A stretch of 64,000 nucleotides of DNA from Mesorhizobium sp. LMG 17147 (GCF_024297145.1 NZ_JANCTC010000009.1:62001-126000); one strand, 5' to 3'. Positions 36,728 through 49,482 are shown, counted from the stretch's first letter. Made by a program: numbers and translations. The notes: generated by a model not told the origin, from the letters alone.

Positions 36728-38473
36728 TCACTGATAGGAAACCAGCGTTGCACCATTTTCATGGCTGAAATCTGGCTTCACGCCAAGCATGGAAGCCGCA
36801 CGTCGGATGATGTTTGCAGCCATGATGCCCGCGTTCGAGGCGGCCGTAGCACCCATGCCGGGCTTTTCCGGCTTCGGTTCGTCGGCGATCGTAAGCACTA
36901 TGTATTGCGGATCGTCCATCGGGAAAGCTGCAACGAAGGCGTTGAAATTCTTTTCCTTCGAGTAGCGGCCGTTGACGACCTTCTCCGCCGTTCCCGTCTT
37001 GCCGCCCACCCGGTATCCTGGCACCCGTGCATTGCGACCGGATCCCTTTTCGGCATTGAGTGCATAGAGATAGCGCATGCCCTCGACCGTCTTGTCGCTG
37101 ACCACTTTCTTGGCCACCGCCATCGCCTGCTCCTGCGTGCGAGGCAGGAAGGTTGGGTCCATCAGATAGCCGCCATTCATCAGCGCGGCGCAGCCGACCG
37201 CTGTCTGCAGCGGCGTCGTCGACACGCCGTGGCCGAAGGCGATGGTGATCGAATTGACCTGCTTCCAGACCTTGGGCTCGGTCGGCCGAGCGACTTCCGG
37301 CAGTTCGGTCTGCATCTTCTCGAGGATTCCCAGGCGATGCAGGAATTCGCGGTGTCCGTCGATGCCAACCGCTTCGGCTTCCTTGGCAGAACCGATATTG
37401 GACGAGTAGATGAACACTTCCGGAACTGACAGTATCCGGCCCTTGGCATGGAAATCATGGATGGTTTGATGGCCGATCCTGATCGGGCGCGACGCGTCGA
37501 AGCGGCTTTGCAGCGTTATCTTGCCGGAATCGAGCGCCATGGCGGTGGTGAAGCTCTTGAAGGTCGACCCCATTTCGTAGAGGCCTGCGGACATTCGGTT
37601 GAGCCGGTCCTTGTCCTGCGCATTATAGGGGTTGTTCGGATCGAAATCCGGAACGGAGGCCATCGCCAGCACCTCGCCGGTCTTGACATTGAGCACGACG
37701 GCGCCCGCCGCGATCGCGTGGTACTTTTCCATGCCGGTGGCGACCTCGTCGCGCACGATATGCTGGACGCGCAGGTCGATCGAGAGCTGCACCGGTTTCA
37801 AATCCTTGGCCACCGCCAGGCCCGACGCCTGAAGGTCGCTCAAGCCTTGTTCGTCTATGTATTTCTCCATGCCGGAGATGCCCTGATTGTCGATGTTGGT
37901 GAGGCCGACAATGTAGGACGAGGTTTCGCCGGCCGGATAGAACCGGCGCTTTTCGGTGCGGAAGCCGAAGCCGGGGATGCCGAGCTGCATGATGTCGGCC
38001 TGCTGCTTCGGCGTCAGTTGCCGCTGCAGCCAGACGAAGCCGGCGCCGCTCTTCAGCTTGTTGTATGTCTGCTCGTAGTCGATCTCGGGAAGCACCGTCG
38101 ACAGTTTTTCGATCGCCTCGTCGGCATCGACGATGCGGCGCGGCTCAGCAAACAGCGACGCCGTCTTGATGTCGGTCGCCAGCACTTCACCGTTACGGTC
38201 AACGATGTCGGGTCGCGATGCCGTCACTCGGCTCTGGGGGCCGCCCGACAGGTCGGGATTCTGGAAACCCAGATAGACCAGCCGCCCGGCAATGGTAGAA
38301 TAGATACCGAAGAACACCGCCATCGTCATGACGATGCGGGTCCTGCCCTTGCCACCGGTCGCCTTGCGGGCGCCTTCGACGACGATCGATCCGCCCGCAC
38401 CGGGCTTCGAACCGCGCTTCAGTAGCCTCCCAACCTTTGGAAATCTGGCGGCGATTGGAAATCCGCGGATCAT
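36728..38473 (-). CDS. ftsI: Septal peptidoglycan transpeptidase FtsI (PBP3)
   Basis: A 581-residue class B penicillin-binding protein. One N-terminal membrane helix (about 48-70) precedes the pedestal domain and a transpeptidase domain with the three active-site motifs: STFK (in MGSTFKSFT), SSN (YSSNIGS) and KTG (GGKTGTAEK). It cross-links septal peptidoglycan with FtsW. ATG 38473 overlaps the ftsL stop. Confidence 0.96.
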   Translation of the reverse strand: MIRGFPIAARFPKVGRLLKRGSKPGAGGSIVVEGARKATGGKGRTRIVMTMAVFFGIYSTIAGRLVYLGFQNPDLSGGPQSRVTASRPDIVDRNGEVLATDIKTASLFAEPRRIVDADEAIEKLSTVLPEIDYEQTYNKLKSGAGFVWLQRQLTPKQQADIMQLGIPGFGFRTEKRRFYPAGETSSYIVGLTNIDNQGISGMEKYIDEQGLSDLQASGLAVAKDLKPVQLSIDLRVQHIVRDEVATGMEKYHAIAAGAVVLNVKTGEVLAMASVPDFDPNNPYNAQDKDRLNRMSAGLYEMGSTFKSFTTAMALDSGKITLQSRFDASRPIRIGHQTIHDFHAKGRILSVPEVFIYSSNIGSAKEAEAVGIDGHREFLHRLGILEKMQTELPEVARPTEPKVWKQVNSITIAFGHGVSTTPLQTAVGCAALMNGGYLMDPTFLPRTQEQAMAVAKKVVSDKTVEGMRYLYALNAEKGSGRNARVPGYRVGGKTGTAEKVVNGRYSKEKNFNAFVAAFPMDDPQYIVLTIADEPKPEKPGMGATAASNAGIMAANIIRRAASMLGVKPDFSHENGATLVSYQ

Positions 38474-38847
38474 TGGATGATGCCTCCGGTCACCACGGGA
38501 TCCTTGCCGCCGACATCGGCCATGCCGCCCAGCCGCTGCGATGAAAGGTCCTCGATGTTGACGGGCTTCGCCGGCAGATCGTCCAGCCCGACGATCTGCC
38601 GCGCATTGACCGGCTCGAGTCCGAGTTGCGATTTGTAGATTTCGGTGAGCTTTTGCAGGCGGGACGGCTGGGTAAGCAGGCTCCAGTCCGCCTTGAGCAG
38701 GTCGATCGTGTCCTCTTCATAACGGATCTGCGCCTGGATCTTGTGCACTGCCGCCAGTTGCTCCTCGGCCTCGCGCTTGGTCTTGTAGGTCAGGGCAGCC
38801 GCCGAAACCATGACGGCGATCAGGACTATGTCGCTGGTACGAAACAC
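38470..38847 (-). CDS. ftsL: Cell division protein FtsL
   Basis: A 125-residue bitopic divisome protein. A short cytoplasmic N-terminus and one membrane helix (IVLIAVMVSAAALTY) precede a leucine-zipper-like coiled coil (KTKREAEEQLAAVHKIQAQI). I use GTG 38847 as the start, preceded by GAGAGGTGAG and four bases after the rsmH stop; the open frame upstream is a shadow of rsmH. Identity rests on topology and position between rsmH and ftsI, since FtsL sequence is poorly conserved. Confidence 0.9.
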   Translation of the reverse strand: MFRTSDIVLIAVMVSAAALTYKTKREAEEQLAAVHKIQAQIRYEEDTIDLLKADWSLLTQPSRLQKLTEIYKSQLGLEPVNARQIVGLDDLPAKPVNIEDLSSQRLGGMADVGGKDPVVTGGIIQ

Positions 38848-38851
38848 GTGC

Positions 38852-39883
38852 TCACCTCTCTCCCGGTCGATCGGCGCCGGGAAGCTTTGGGCCAGGCAGT
38901 TTTGGCAGGCCGAAAATCGAAAAATCGCCGGCACGCGCCGGCGCCTCTGTACGGATCGCAGCGCGCAGCCTTGCCGAGCGCGCCCGCGGATTTGCTGATA
39001 TCTCGGCATCGCCAGGCGTCACGCCGCCGCCCTTCTTGGTGAAGGTGGCGGTGCGCGCCTGGGCCTCGGGCAGATGCCGCGATCCGGTCGCTGAATCGGC
39101 TCTGTCGGCGATGAAGCGCTTGACAATGCGGTCCTCCAGGGAATGGAAGGTCACCACGGCAAGCCGCCCGCCCGGTTCCAGCACGCGCTCGGCGGCAAAC
39201 AGCGCCTTGGCCAGTTCGCCGAGTTCGTCATTGACGAAGACCCGCAGCGCCTGGAAAACGCGGGTGGCCGGATGGATCTTGTCTTTCGGCGCGCGACCGA
39301 TATGCGTCTCGATGGCATCGGCAAGGTCGAGCGTGCGCTCGAAGGGGCGTTTTTCGCGACGGCTTTCGATCATGCGGGCGATGCGCCCGGCATGGCGTTC
39401 CTCGCCGAGAAAACCGAAGATGCGGGCAAGATCGCCCACCTTGAAGGTGTTGACGACGTCGGCGGCGCTCAGGCCCGCCTGCGCCATGCGCATGTCGAGC
39501 GGTCCATCGGCCCGGAACGAAAAGCCGCGCTCCGGCTGGTCGATCTGCATGGAGGAGATGCCGATGTCGAGCACGACGCCATCGGCACTTTCAACCTGCT
39601 CGTCGAGCGTCGAGAACGGTGCCTGGACAAGCCTGAGCTTGCCGCCGGACTGCTGTTCAAGGGCCCGCCCCGCCGCGATCGCATCCGGATCGCGGTCGAT
39701 AGCGACGACCGAGGCTCCGCTTGCCAGAATGGCCTTGGTGTAGCCGCCGGCACCGAACGTGCCGTCGACGATCACCTCGCCTTTTGTCGGGGCCAGCGCC
39801 TCCAGAACTTCGGCAAGGAGGACCGGAATGTGGCGGGCTGGTCCGCCAGCGGCATGAACTTCATCGCCGTCGCCCGCCATCAT
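38852..39883 (-). CDS. rsmH: 16S rRNA (cytosine1402-N4)-methyltransferase RsmH
   Basis: A 343-residue MraW/RsmH methyltransferase. HIPVLLAEVLEAL, motif I DGTFGAGGYTKAIL, the DLGISS-like DIGISSMQID and the HSLEDRIVKRF motif identify it. The start is the ATG pair 39883/39880, overlapping the mraZ stop as ATGA. The open frame extends well upstream antisense to other sequence and is not coding. Confidence 0.95.
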   Translation of the reverse strand: MMAGDGDEVHAAGGPARHIPVLLAEVLEALAPTKGEVIVDGTFGAGGYTKAILASGASVVAIDRDPDAIAAGRALEQQSGGKLRLVQAPFSTLDEQVESADGVVLDIGISSMQIDQPERGFSFRADGPLDMRMAQAGLSAADVVNTFKVGDLARIFGFLGEERHAGRIARMIESRREKRPFERTLDLADAIETHIGRAPKDKIHPATRVFQALRVFVNDELGELAKALFAAERVLEPGGRLAVVTFHSLEDRIVKRFIADRADSATGSRHLPEAQARTATFTKKGGGVTPGDAEISANPRARSARLRAAIRTEAPARAGDFSIFGLPKLPGPKLPGADRPGER

Positions 39884-40338
39884 TCCGGCCGCTCCCCGGG
39901 CTTCGTCCCCTGCCGAAGCTGCAAAAGCCGGGCGCGTGCTTCCGTCCCATAGGCGCTGAGCCGTCCGGGCTCCCAGATCTGAAAGAAATTGCCGCGACCA
40001 ACGAAGGCCACTTCCGCTGAAATGCCGGTATGCTCGCGAATGAAATCGCTCATCGTGATACGGCCGTCCTGGTCGAGCTTCAGAAACGTTCCATCGCCAT
40101 GGCAGAAGAACGACATGTCGTCCGCCGTCTGCAGGAACGGGTCTTCCTGGGCGATGCGCTGCTCGTAGCGATCGAGCAGGTCGAGCCCACCGACATCCAT
40201 CGCCGGGCGATCCAGGCAGCGTAGCGCATAAAGTTCCGAATAGCCGCGTTTCTGCACAACGGCACGGAAATGCGCCGGCACGGACACCCGTCCCTTCGCA
40301 TCGATCCTGTTCACCGCGTTCGACAGAAACCGGTCCAT
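39880..40338 (-). CDS. mraZ: Division/cell wall cluster transcriptional regulator MraZ
   Basis: A 152-residue MraZ with two AbrB-like half-domains: NRIDAKGRVSVPAHFRAVV and DQDGRITMSDFIREHTG. In E. coli it represses its own dcw promoter by binding TGGGN repeats separated by 5 bases, and matching boxes lie upstream here. It is the first gene of the minus-strand cluster. Confidence 0.95.
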   Translation of the reverse strand: MDRFLSNAVNRIDAKGRVSVPAHFRAVVQKRGYSELYALRCLDRPAMDVGGLDLLDRYEQRIAQEDPFLQTADDMSFFCHGDGTFLKLDQDGRITMSDFIREHTGISAEVAFVGRGNFFQIWEPGRLSAYGTEARARLLQLRQGTKPGERPE

Positions 40339-40523
40339 TACGCGTTACGGCCGCTTGCGCCGCCGCACCCCTCTGCATCTTCCTGTCCGCGCCGCCCCAG
40401 CCCGGTCGGCGTCCAAAACCCACTTCGTTATGACGGGCGAACGCAGGCAAACGCGCAGCCGCAGCGGCTGCCCGATTGGCGTACGCTTCACCCTGACACG
40501 GAACGAAGGCTTGAGTATCGGAA

Positions 40524-40558
40524 TGGGATATCATGGGGTGTTATGGGCGTCAACGGGA
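40524..40558. promoter_or_regulatory. MraZ boxes: four TGGGN repeats at 10-bp spacing
   Basis: TGGGA, TGGGG, TGGGC and CGGGA begin at 40524, 40534, 40544 and 40554 on the plus strand, each 10 bp apart. That equals the TGGGN-N5 direct repeat bound by E. coli MraZ. They overlap the promoter proposed for mraZ, fitting autorepression. Confidence 0.75.
40525..40553 (-). promoter_or_regulatory. Candidate promoter of the dcw cluster (mraZ)
   Basis: On the minus strand TTGACG (40553-40548) is separated by 17 bases from TATCCC (40530-40525). The -35 is near consensus and the -10 is weak. It would give a leader of about 180 bases before mraZ, and it coincides with the MraZ boxes. Confidence 0.5.
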
Positions 40559-40743
40559 ACAGTCTTCAAAACGCGCCTGCCACAACTGGGGAGAGCAGCT
40601 TTGACGGCACTCCCGTCTTTATCGTCTATTAAGCCTAACGAAGCGTTTAGAGCCGTGTGGCCCACCGGAGCCGACTTGCTGCGGATCGCTGCCGCGCATA
40701 GCCTCGGCACCTCCTTTTCCGGTCAGTAACGAGGTTTGAAATC

Positions 40744-41859
40744 ATGTCCGATACAGCCAAGTCACGCGCCGCGGCACTTCCCCATCTGCGCCGCGGCGGG
40801 CTGGCCAAGGGCGACCCGATCCCCTTGCCCCTGACCATGGCCGCCATCTTTCATGCGCCCGGCGACGCCACCGGCTTCGATCAATATGGCCGCTTCAGCA
40901 ATCCGACCTGGGATGCGGTCGAGCACATGCTGGCGCATTTGGAGGACGCCCCATGCGTCGCCTTTCCCTCGGGAATGGCTGCCATCTCGGGGGTATTTTT
41001 CGGCCTGCTCAAAGCCGGCGACCGTATCCTGCTGCCGTCCGACGGTTATCATACGACGCGAGCGCTGGCAGACCGTTTCCTGAAAGCCTTCGGCGTTGCC
41101 TACGATGTCCGGCCAACGTCGAGCTTTCTCGACGGCGGCTTCGACGGCTATCGGCTTGCCTTCGTCGAAACACCCGCCAACCCAGGACTGGACATATGCG
41201 ACATCGCAGCCGTCGCCGAAGCCGTGCATAGAGCGGGTGCGGTGCTTGTGGTCGACAACACGACGATGACACCTTTCGGCCAGCGCCCGCTCGATCTCGG
41301 CGCAGATATCGTCATTGCTGCCGACACCAAGGCACCAAACGGCCATTCCGATGTGCTGTTCGGCCATGTCGCCAGCCGCGACGCGGACATTATCTCGAGG
41401 GTGACCGACTGGCGCGAGACGTCGGGCGCCATCCCCGGGCCGTTCGAGGCATGGCTGGTGCATCGCGGTCTCGAAACGCTGGACGTGCGCTTCGACCGCA
41501 TGTGCACTTCCGCCGAAATGATAGCGCGACGGCTGAAGACCCATCGCGCGATCAGCGGCTTGCGCTTTCCGGGACTGGAGAGCGACCCATCGCACAATCT
41601 TGCCCGCGCCCAGATGGAGCGCTTCGGCTTTCTCATCTCGTTCGTGCTCGCCTCGGAGGACAAGGCCGAGGATTTCATCAACAATTGCGCCTTGATGCAG
41701 GCCGCGACATCGTTCGGCGGCGTGCACACGTCGGCCGAACGGCGATCAAAAAGGGGAGATGCCGTTCCGCCCGGCTTCGTTCGCCTGTCGGTCGGCTGCG
41801 AGCCGGTGGAAGAGCTTTGGCAGGCGATCGAGGCGTCGCTGGACGCAATCGGTGGCTGA
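40744..41859 (+). CDS. Trans-sulfuration PLP enzyme (cystathionine gamma-lyase type)
   Basis: A 371-residue fold-type I PLP enzyme of the Cys/Met metabolism family. The cofactor region includes GRFSNPTW, FPSGMAAISG, VDNTTMTPFGQRPLD and the internal aldimine lysine in ADTKAPNGHSDVLFG, where the residue after Lys is Ala rather than the common Tyr. Gamma-lyase, beta-lyase or gamma-synthase activity cannot be separated by eye. ATG 40744 follows a GAGG site. It is divergent from mraZ. Confidence 0.88.
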   Translation: MSDTAKSRAAALPHLRRGGLAKGDPIPLPLTMAAIFHAPGDATGFDQYGRFSNPTWDAVEHMLAHLEDAPCVAFPSGMAAISGVFFGLLKAGDRILLPSDGYHTTRALADRFLKAFGVAYDVRPTSSFLDGGFDGYRLAFVETPANPGLDICDIAAVAEAVHRAGAVLVVDNTTMTPFGQRPLDLGADIVIAADTKAPNGHSDVLFGHVASRDADIISRVTDWRETSGAIPGPFEAWLVHRGLETLDVRFDRMCTSAEMIARRLKTHRAISGLRFPGLESDPSHNLARAQMERFGFLISFVLASEDKAEDFINNCALMQAATSFGGVHTSAERRSKRGDAVPPGFVRLSVGCEPVEELWQAIEASLDAIGG

Positions 41860-41861
41860 GC

Positions 41862-42094
41862 CGGCGTCGATCTTGCGCCGGCCGTGGAGGACGCGAACGA
41901 TTTCGGTCGCCTCTTCGACGACACGACACAGGGTGAGGTATTCGCCGACGATCAGGTGACGGATGCCGGGCGCGATGTCTTCGCGCGCGCAGCTGAGAAG
42001 GGATAAGTGGCCACTTGCTGCCAGCGGGCTTCGATCCGATCGAGCAATCGATCGGCCGCAGCCTCGCTGTTTTGCGCGACATGGGTAGAAAACT
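41862..42094 (-). pseudogene. ParE/RelE-type toxin, truncated and frameshifted
   Basis: Two reading frames together encode most of a ParE-like toxin. Frame one gives THVAQNSEAAADRLLDRIE then ARWQQVATYPFS. Near 41992-41997 the match shifts to a second frame giving AREDIAPGIRHLIVGEYLTL then YRV-like CRVVEEATEIVRVLHGRRK. The N-terminal strand-helix start is missing because homology stops at the 3' edge of rnpB, and no antitoxin gene is present. It is a decayed remnant of a toxin-antitoxin module. Confidence 0.75.
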
Positions 42095-42491
42095 GCCAGC
42101 TGGCCTGTAAGCCGGGTTCTGTATGGCCCTCGCCCCTTTCGGGGCGAGAACGCGGCGGCCATTCATCTTGGGCGCATGTTGCCATGCGCCTCACGCAACC
42201 TACCCGGACGGTGAGCCGGAAACAGCCCCCGAGGGTTTCCCCTCGCACCGTCCCTATTCGGTCTTGCTCCCGGTGGGGTTTACCGTGCCGCTCCTGTTGC
42301 CAGTCGCGCGGTGGGCTCTTACCCCACCCTTTCACCCTTGCCACGATTGGATCGTGGCGGTTTGCTTTCTGTGGCACTTTCCCTGGGGTCGCCCCCGCCG
42401 GCCATTAACCGGCACCGTGTCTCCATGGAGCCCGGACTTTCCTCACCCGCAGCCTTTCGGCTTCGCGGGTGCGGCCGCCCGGCCAGCTGGC
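42095..42491 (-). ncRNA. rnpB: RNase P RNA (rnpB), class A
   Basis: The catalytic RNA of RNase P, about 397 nt. The two ends form the P1 stem: GCCAGCTGGCC at 42491-42481 read on the minus strand pairs with GGCCAGCTGGC at 42105-42095. The universally conserved 5' element GAGGAAAGTCCGGGCTC and the 3' element ACAGAACCCGGCTTA are both present in the right order, which fixes strand and identity. It is transcribed in the same direction as the dcw series. Confidence 0.96.
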
Positions 42492-42497
42492 AAGGCG

Positions 42498-42526
42498 TAT
42501 AAAGGGGTTCGGGCCCGAAAACGCAA
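42498..42526 (-). promoter_or_regulatory. rnpB promoter
   Basis: TTGCGT (42526-42521), a 17-base spacer and TTTATA (42503-42498) on the minus strand, ending about seven bases before the rnpB 5' end. The spacing and position fit a sigma-70-type promoter. Confidence 0.6.
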
Positions 42527-42549
42527 ACGAAAAAGCAAGTTATCCATTG

Positions 42550-43293
42550 TCAGGCGGGCGCTCCAAGTGCTGCCAGTTGCACCTTGACCTTGCCGCAATA
42601 GGCTGCGGACACCGGGTTCATCCGTGTGGCGGCGTGGCCGGCATTGTATTTCAGGATCGTGCCGCAGGTCGTGCCGCCGCCGAGATCCCGCGCCATGGCA
42701 AGGTACTTCATGCCGTATTTGATGTTGGTATCGGGATCGTAGAGACCCTGAACCGAACCGCTATAGCCCATCATTCTTGCCGTCGCCGGCTTGATCTGCA
42801 TCAGGCCGATCTCGCCAGCGCTGCCGACCTGGTTCGGCTGGTAGTTGCTTTCGATCTTGATGACGGCATTGGCGAGCGACACCGGCACGCCATAGCTGGC
42901 GGCATAACGCGCAATGATCGCCGAATACTGTCCGCTGCCGCCGACAACCGCCGCCTGGGGCGCTGGCCTGCTCTTCGGAGCGACTGACGCCGTTGCCATG
43001 CGGTCGATGCGTTTGCGGTTACGCTTCACATGCTGTTTGGCGATTGTCTTTCTCGCAGCGGTTGGCCTTTTCGCGGAGACTGCCTTTTTCGTCCTTACCG
43101 CGGCCGCTTTTTCCACTTTCGCGATGGCGGTCTTCTCTACTTTTGCACCATCCTTCGGCATGGCGGTTTTGCCGGCTGCGGCACTGAAGCCCTGATCGGC
43201 CCGCTGGCTCAGCGGTGCGCTGTTTGCCGCGCTGAAGGCAAAAGTCATTACGCCGGCAGCAATGGCTGCCGTTAAAACGGTCAATTTCTGCAT
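42550..43293 (-). CDS. Lytic transglycosylase (SLT domain)
   Basis: A 247-residue secreted peptidoglycan-cleaving enzyme. A signal peptide (about 1-26) is followed by a lysine/alanine-rich linker (to about 105) and a C-terminal SLT domain with the catalytic glutamate in KIESNYQP, then GEIGLMQIKPATARMMG and a late KYNAGHAA motif. Its ATG 43293 follows AGGA. The basic linker may bind the wall. It is an isolated gene next to rnpB. Confidence 0.92.
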   Translation of the reverse strand: MQKLTVLTAAIAAGVMTFAFSAANSAPLSQRADQGFSAAAGKTAMPKDGAKVEKTAIAKVEKAAAVRTKKAVSAKRPTAARKTIAKQHVKRNRKRIDRMATASVAPKSRPAPQAAVVGGSGQYSAIIARYAASYGVPVSLANAVIKIESNYQPNQVGSAGEIGLMQIKPATARMMGYSGSVQGLYDPDTNIKYGMKYLAMARDLGGGTTCGTILKYNAGHAATRMNPVSAAYCGKVKVQLAALGAPA

Positions 43294-43478
43294 GTGATCC
43301 TGTTCTGTTTGATCTACACAAAGAACTTCGCGCAGATACCCTCAATCAACGTCGGGACATCTGGGGGGATAGAGGTCCGACAATCTGTACGGATCGCCTT
43401 TGACGACGGAATTGGCGCCAAAGAAGGCGACGCAAGTCACTTTGAGTAACAGATTGTAACTTTTAATCTGGCAAAAGG

Positions 43479-44246
43479 TTATTTGAGAGAGGCTATCCTT
43501 ACGGAAGCGAGCAGCCTTTCCAGCGTGCGGATCGTCGATCCGTCAGCCACGCCGTCGACCAGGCGCTGCCGGAAATGCCGTTGAAATGCCTCGACCACGA
43601 TTTCGGTCTGCCGGTCGAAAGCGCCGGTGATCTCGACGCCATAACCATAAAGCGCCAGCATCGACTGCAGTGCCTCAACATCGGCGCCGGTATCGCCTGG
43701 CTTCAGCACGGCGCCGCGCCGGATCGGTGCTGCCGGCACAACATGGCCGATGCCGGCAGCAAACAAGGCTTTCCATGGAAACTTCTCGCCCGGATCGACC
43801 TTGCGCCCCGGTGCCACGTCGGAATGGGCGAGCACCCGCTGCGCCGGAATGGAATGGCGCTTGACGATGCCGGCACACAGGCCGATCACCGCGTCGATCT
43901 GCGGTTTTGGAAAGTTGCGATAGCCGAGCGTATTCCCCGGATTGACGATCTCGATGCCGATCGAACAGGAGTTGATGTCGCTCTGTCCGAACCACGAGCT
44001 CTTGCCGGCATGCCAGGCGCGGTCGCTTTCCCTTACCATCTGAACAATGCGGCCGTCCTCATGGACCAGATAGTGCGACGACACCTCGCTTGCCGGATCG
44101 CACAACCATGCCTCGGCAGCGGCCCCGGTTGCCATGCCGGTGTAGTGCAGCACGATCATATCGGGTCCGGGCGTCCCGCGCCGCGGTCCGAAATTCGGCG
44201 ATACCCTGACCTCGGCACTCGGCTCGTCGGGCGGAAAGCCGCTCAT
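43479..44246 (-). CDS. N-acetylmuramoyl-L-alanine amidase (amidase_2, AmiD type)
   Basis: A 255-residue zinc amidase. The zinc-ligand histidines are in MIVLHYTG and LAHSDVAPGRKVDPG, with SSHYLVHEDGRIVQMV between them. The C-terminal 70 residues are a peptidoglycan-binding domain (GDTGADVEALQSMLALYGYGVEITG). No clear signal peptide is seen, so a cytoplasmic wall-recycling (AmpD-like) role is possible. ATG 44246 overlaps the stop of the DnaJ-like gene (ATGA). Confidence 0.92.
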   Translation of the reverse strand: MSGFPPDEPSAEVRVSPNFGPRRGTPGPDMIVLHYTGMATGAAAEAWLCDPASEVSSHYLVHEDGRIVQMVRESDRAWHAGKSSWFGQSDINSCSIGIEIVNPGNTLGYRNFPKPQIDAVIGLCAGIVKRHSIPAQRVLAHSDVAPGRKVDPGEKFPWKALFAAGIGHVVPAAPIRRGAVLKPGDTGADVEALQSMLALYGYGVEITGAFDRQTEIVVEAFQRHFRQRLVDGVADGSTIRTLERLLASVRIASLK

Positions 44247-44962
44247 GCGTGCCGCAGGCCTCGCTCGATCATTTCATAGGCCGCGTTGATCGCCGCCAGC
44301 CTGGTCGTCGCGATCTTGATGAATTCCTGCGGCAGGCCGCGTGCGATCAGCCGGTCCGGATGATTGTCGGAAACCAGCTTGCGGTAGCGCCTCCGGACCT
44401 CGTCGAACGGCTTCCCACGCTCGATGCCGAGCACGACATAGGGGTCGGCGGCACCCAGATCGACATGCCGCGCCAGGATGCTCTGGTAATGCGCCTCATC
44501 GATGCGGAAGATCTCGGCGATGCGATGCAGGAATTCGCCCTCGCGCTCATGCACCAGCCCGTCGGCCTTGGCGATGTGGAACAGCCCGTCGAGTATATCC
44601 TCGAGCATCAGGCAGTTGGTATGGCCCGAACCGCAAAGCTGCGCCATACGCTCGGCATAGGTCTCGAAACCGGCAATGTCGCGTTTGGCCAAATCGTAGA
44701 GCCGCGCCACATTGCGCCTCTGTTCCTTCGGCACCTCGAATATTTCCTGGAAGGCGCGCACCTCGTCTTGCGTGACGATGCCGTCTGCCTTGGCCATCTT
44801 GGCCGAAAGCGCGATCATCGCCACCGAGAAGGCGACACGCCGGCGCAAATCGGCATCGCCGGAGAAAACCGTACGCACGGCTTCGACCACTTCGGCGACG
44901 CCTGACGACGCTGAAGATGAAACGCGTGTGACGAAGTCGCCGAGGCGGTCCCAAATCGACAT
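44243..44962 (-). CDS. DjlA-like co-chaperone (TerB plus J domain)
   Basis: A 239-residue protein with a TerB-like helical domain (about 45-160, VAFSVAMIALSAKMAKADGIVTQDEV) and a C-terminal J domain carrying the HPD motif (YRKLVSDNHPDRLIARG), which stimulates DnaK. DjlA normally has an N-terminal membrane helix; none is evident here. Start ATG 44962 is chosen from the family beginning (SIWDRLGDFV). It is coupled to the amidase gene. Confidence 0.88.
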   Translation of the reverse strand: MSIWDRLGDFVTRVSSSASSGVAEVVEAVRTVFSGDADLRRRVAFSVAMIALSAKMAKADGIVTQDEVRAFQEIFEVPKEQRRNVARLYDLAKRDIAGFETYAERMAQLCGSGHTNCLMLEDILDGLFHIAKADGLVHEREGEFLHRIAEIFRIDEAHYQSILARHVDLGAADPYVVLGIERGKPFDEVRRRYRKLVSDNHPDRLIARGLPQEFIKIATTRLAAINAAYEMIERGLRHA

Positions 44963-45156
44963 GGGGGCTTCATAGGGCCAACCACCCATCGCTATCAAGC
45001 CAAGACAGTGCCGCAGGGGCTGGCCCAATCGATTTGGCGGAATGCCTGAGGCGGCTGGCGCTAGTGCTCATCCATGGAAAATCTGCAGACGGAAGCCGCT
45101 GCGCGCAAACCCGTGTCGTCGCACTCGGCCACAATGCGCGGGTATCGTAAGCAGCA

Positions 45157-45185
45157 GAAAGGCCGGCGTGTGAGGCCGGCCTTTC
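45157..45185. terminator. Rho-independent terminator after the small lipoprotein
   Basis: GAAAGGCCGGC (45157-45167) pairs perfectly with GCCGGCCTTTC (45175-45185) around a 7-base loop. The stem ends in A- and T-rich sides, so it can work for the minus-strand lipoprotein gene and from the other side too. Confidence 0.75.
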
Positions 45186-45210
45186 TTGGCTGTCACGTTG
45201 ACTACTGCGA

Positions 45211-45417
45211 CTACTGCGCCGGGGCAGCCGGCGCAGGCGCCGGAGCCGGGGCCGGCTCGGCAGGCTTGTTTGCGTCAGGAGCAGCCGGCTTCATCGTCTG
45301 GTCGGATGCCGGCGGGTTGGTGCTCTGCGTCGTGGTGGTGTCGGTGCCGCTGTCGCTGCAGGCCGCAACGCCAAGCAAGGCAAGCGCCGAGACCGACGCA
45401 AGAATGAGTTTCTTCAT
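45211..45417 (-). CDS. Small proline/alanine-rich lipoprotein
   Basis: A 68-residue predicted lipoprotein. The signal MKKLILASVSALALLGVAAC ends in a good lipobox with Cys20. The mature 48 residues are low in complexity: a serine/threonine tract, then a repeated proline-alanine tail (APAPAPAPAAPAQ). It may be a short wall-spanning or scaffold lipoprotein; function unknown. Confidence 0.8.
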   Translation of the reverse strand: MKKLILASVSALALLGVAACSDSGTDTTTTQSTNPPASDQTMKPAAPDANKPAEPAPAPAPAPAAPAQ

Positions 45418-45567
45418 GATATATCTCTCCTCTAATCACGCCACCGTTGCCGGCGACGATCGAGGGCACAATGCGTCAGATCATGATCAGTTTCGTAACG
45501 TTGCGTTTCCGCGTGTAACATCAAGCGCTTGGCCGTACAAAGCGTTGAGCACTAACAGGATGCCTAA

Positions 45568-49467
<3,900 letters not shown>

Positions 49468-49482
49468 ACTCGCATCAACAGG

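Larger units (their letters stand above)
40339..40743. other. 405-bp region between divergent mraZ and PLP-lyase genes
   Basis: It holds the mraZ promoter and MraZ boxes (40524-40558), a long mraZ leader of about 180 bases (40339-40517), and toward the right the upstream region of the lyase gene with its GAGG ribosome site near 40733. Open frames crossing it look like chance reading of GC-rich sequence. I see no RNA gene. Confidence 0.5.

Noticed and set aside
40744..41859. Inactive PLP enzyme because of the unusual TKAPNGHSD site
   Set aside because: The Schiff-base lysine and surrounding GHSD are intact; only the neighbouring Tyr is changed, which occurs in active relatives.
45029..45156. 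Possible RNA gene between djlA-like and lipoprotein genes
   Set aside because: No conserved motif or promoter-terminator pair was visible beyond the lipoprotein terminator.
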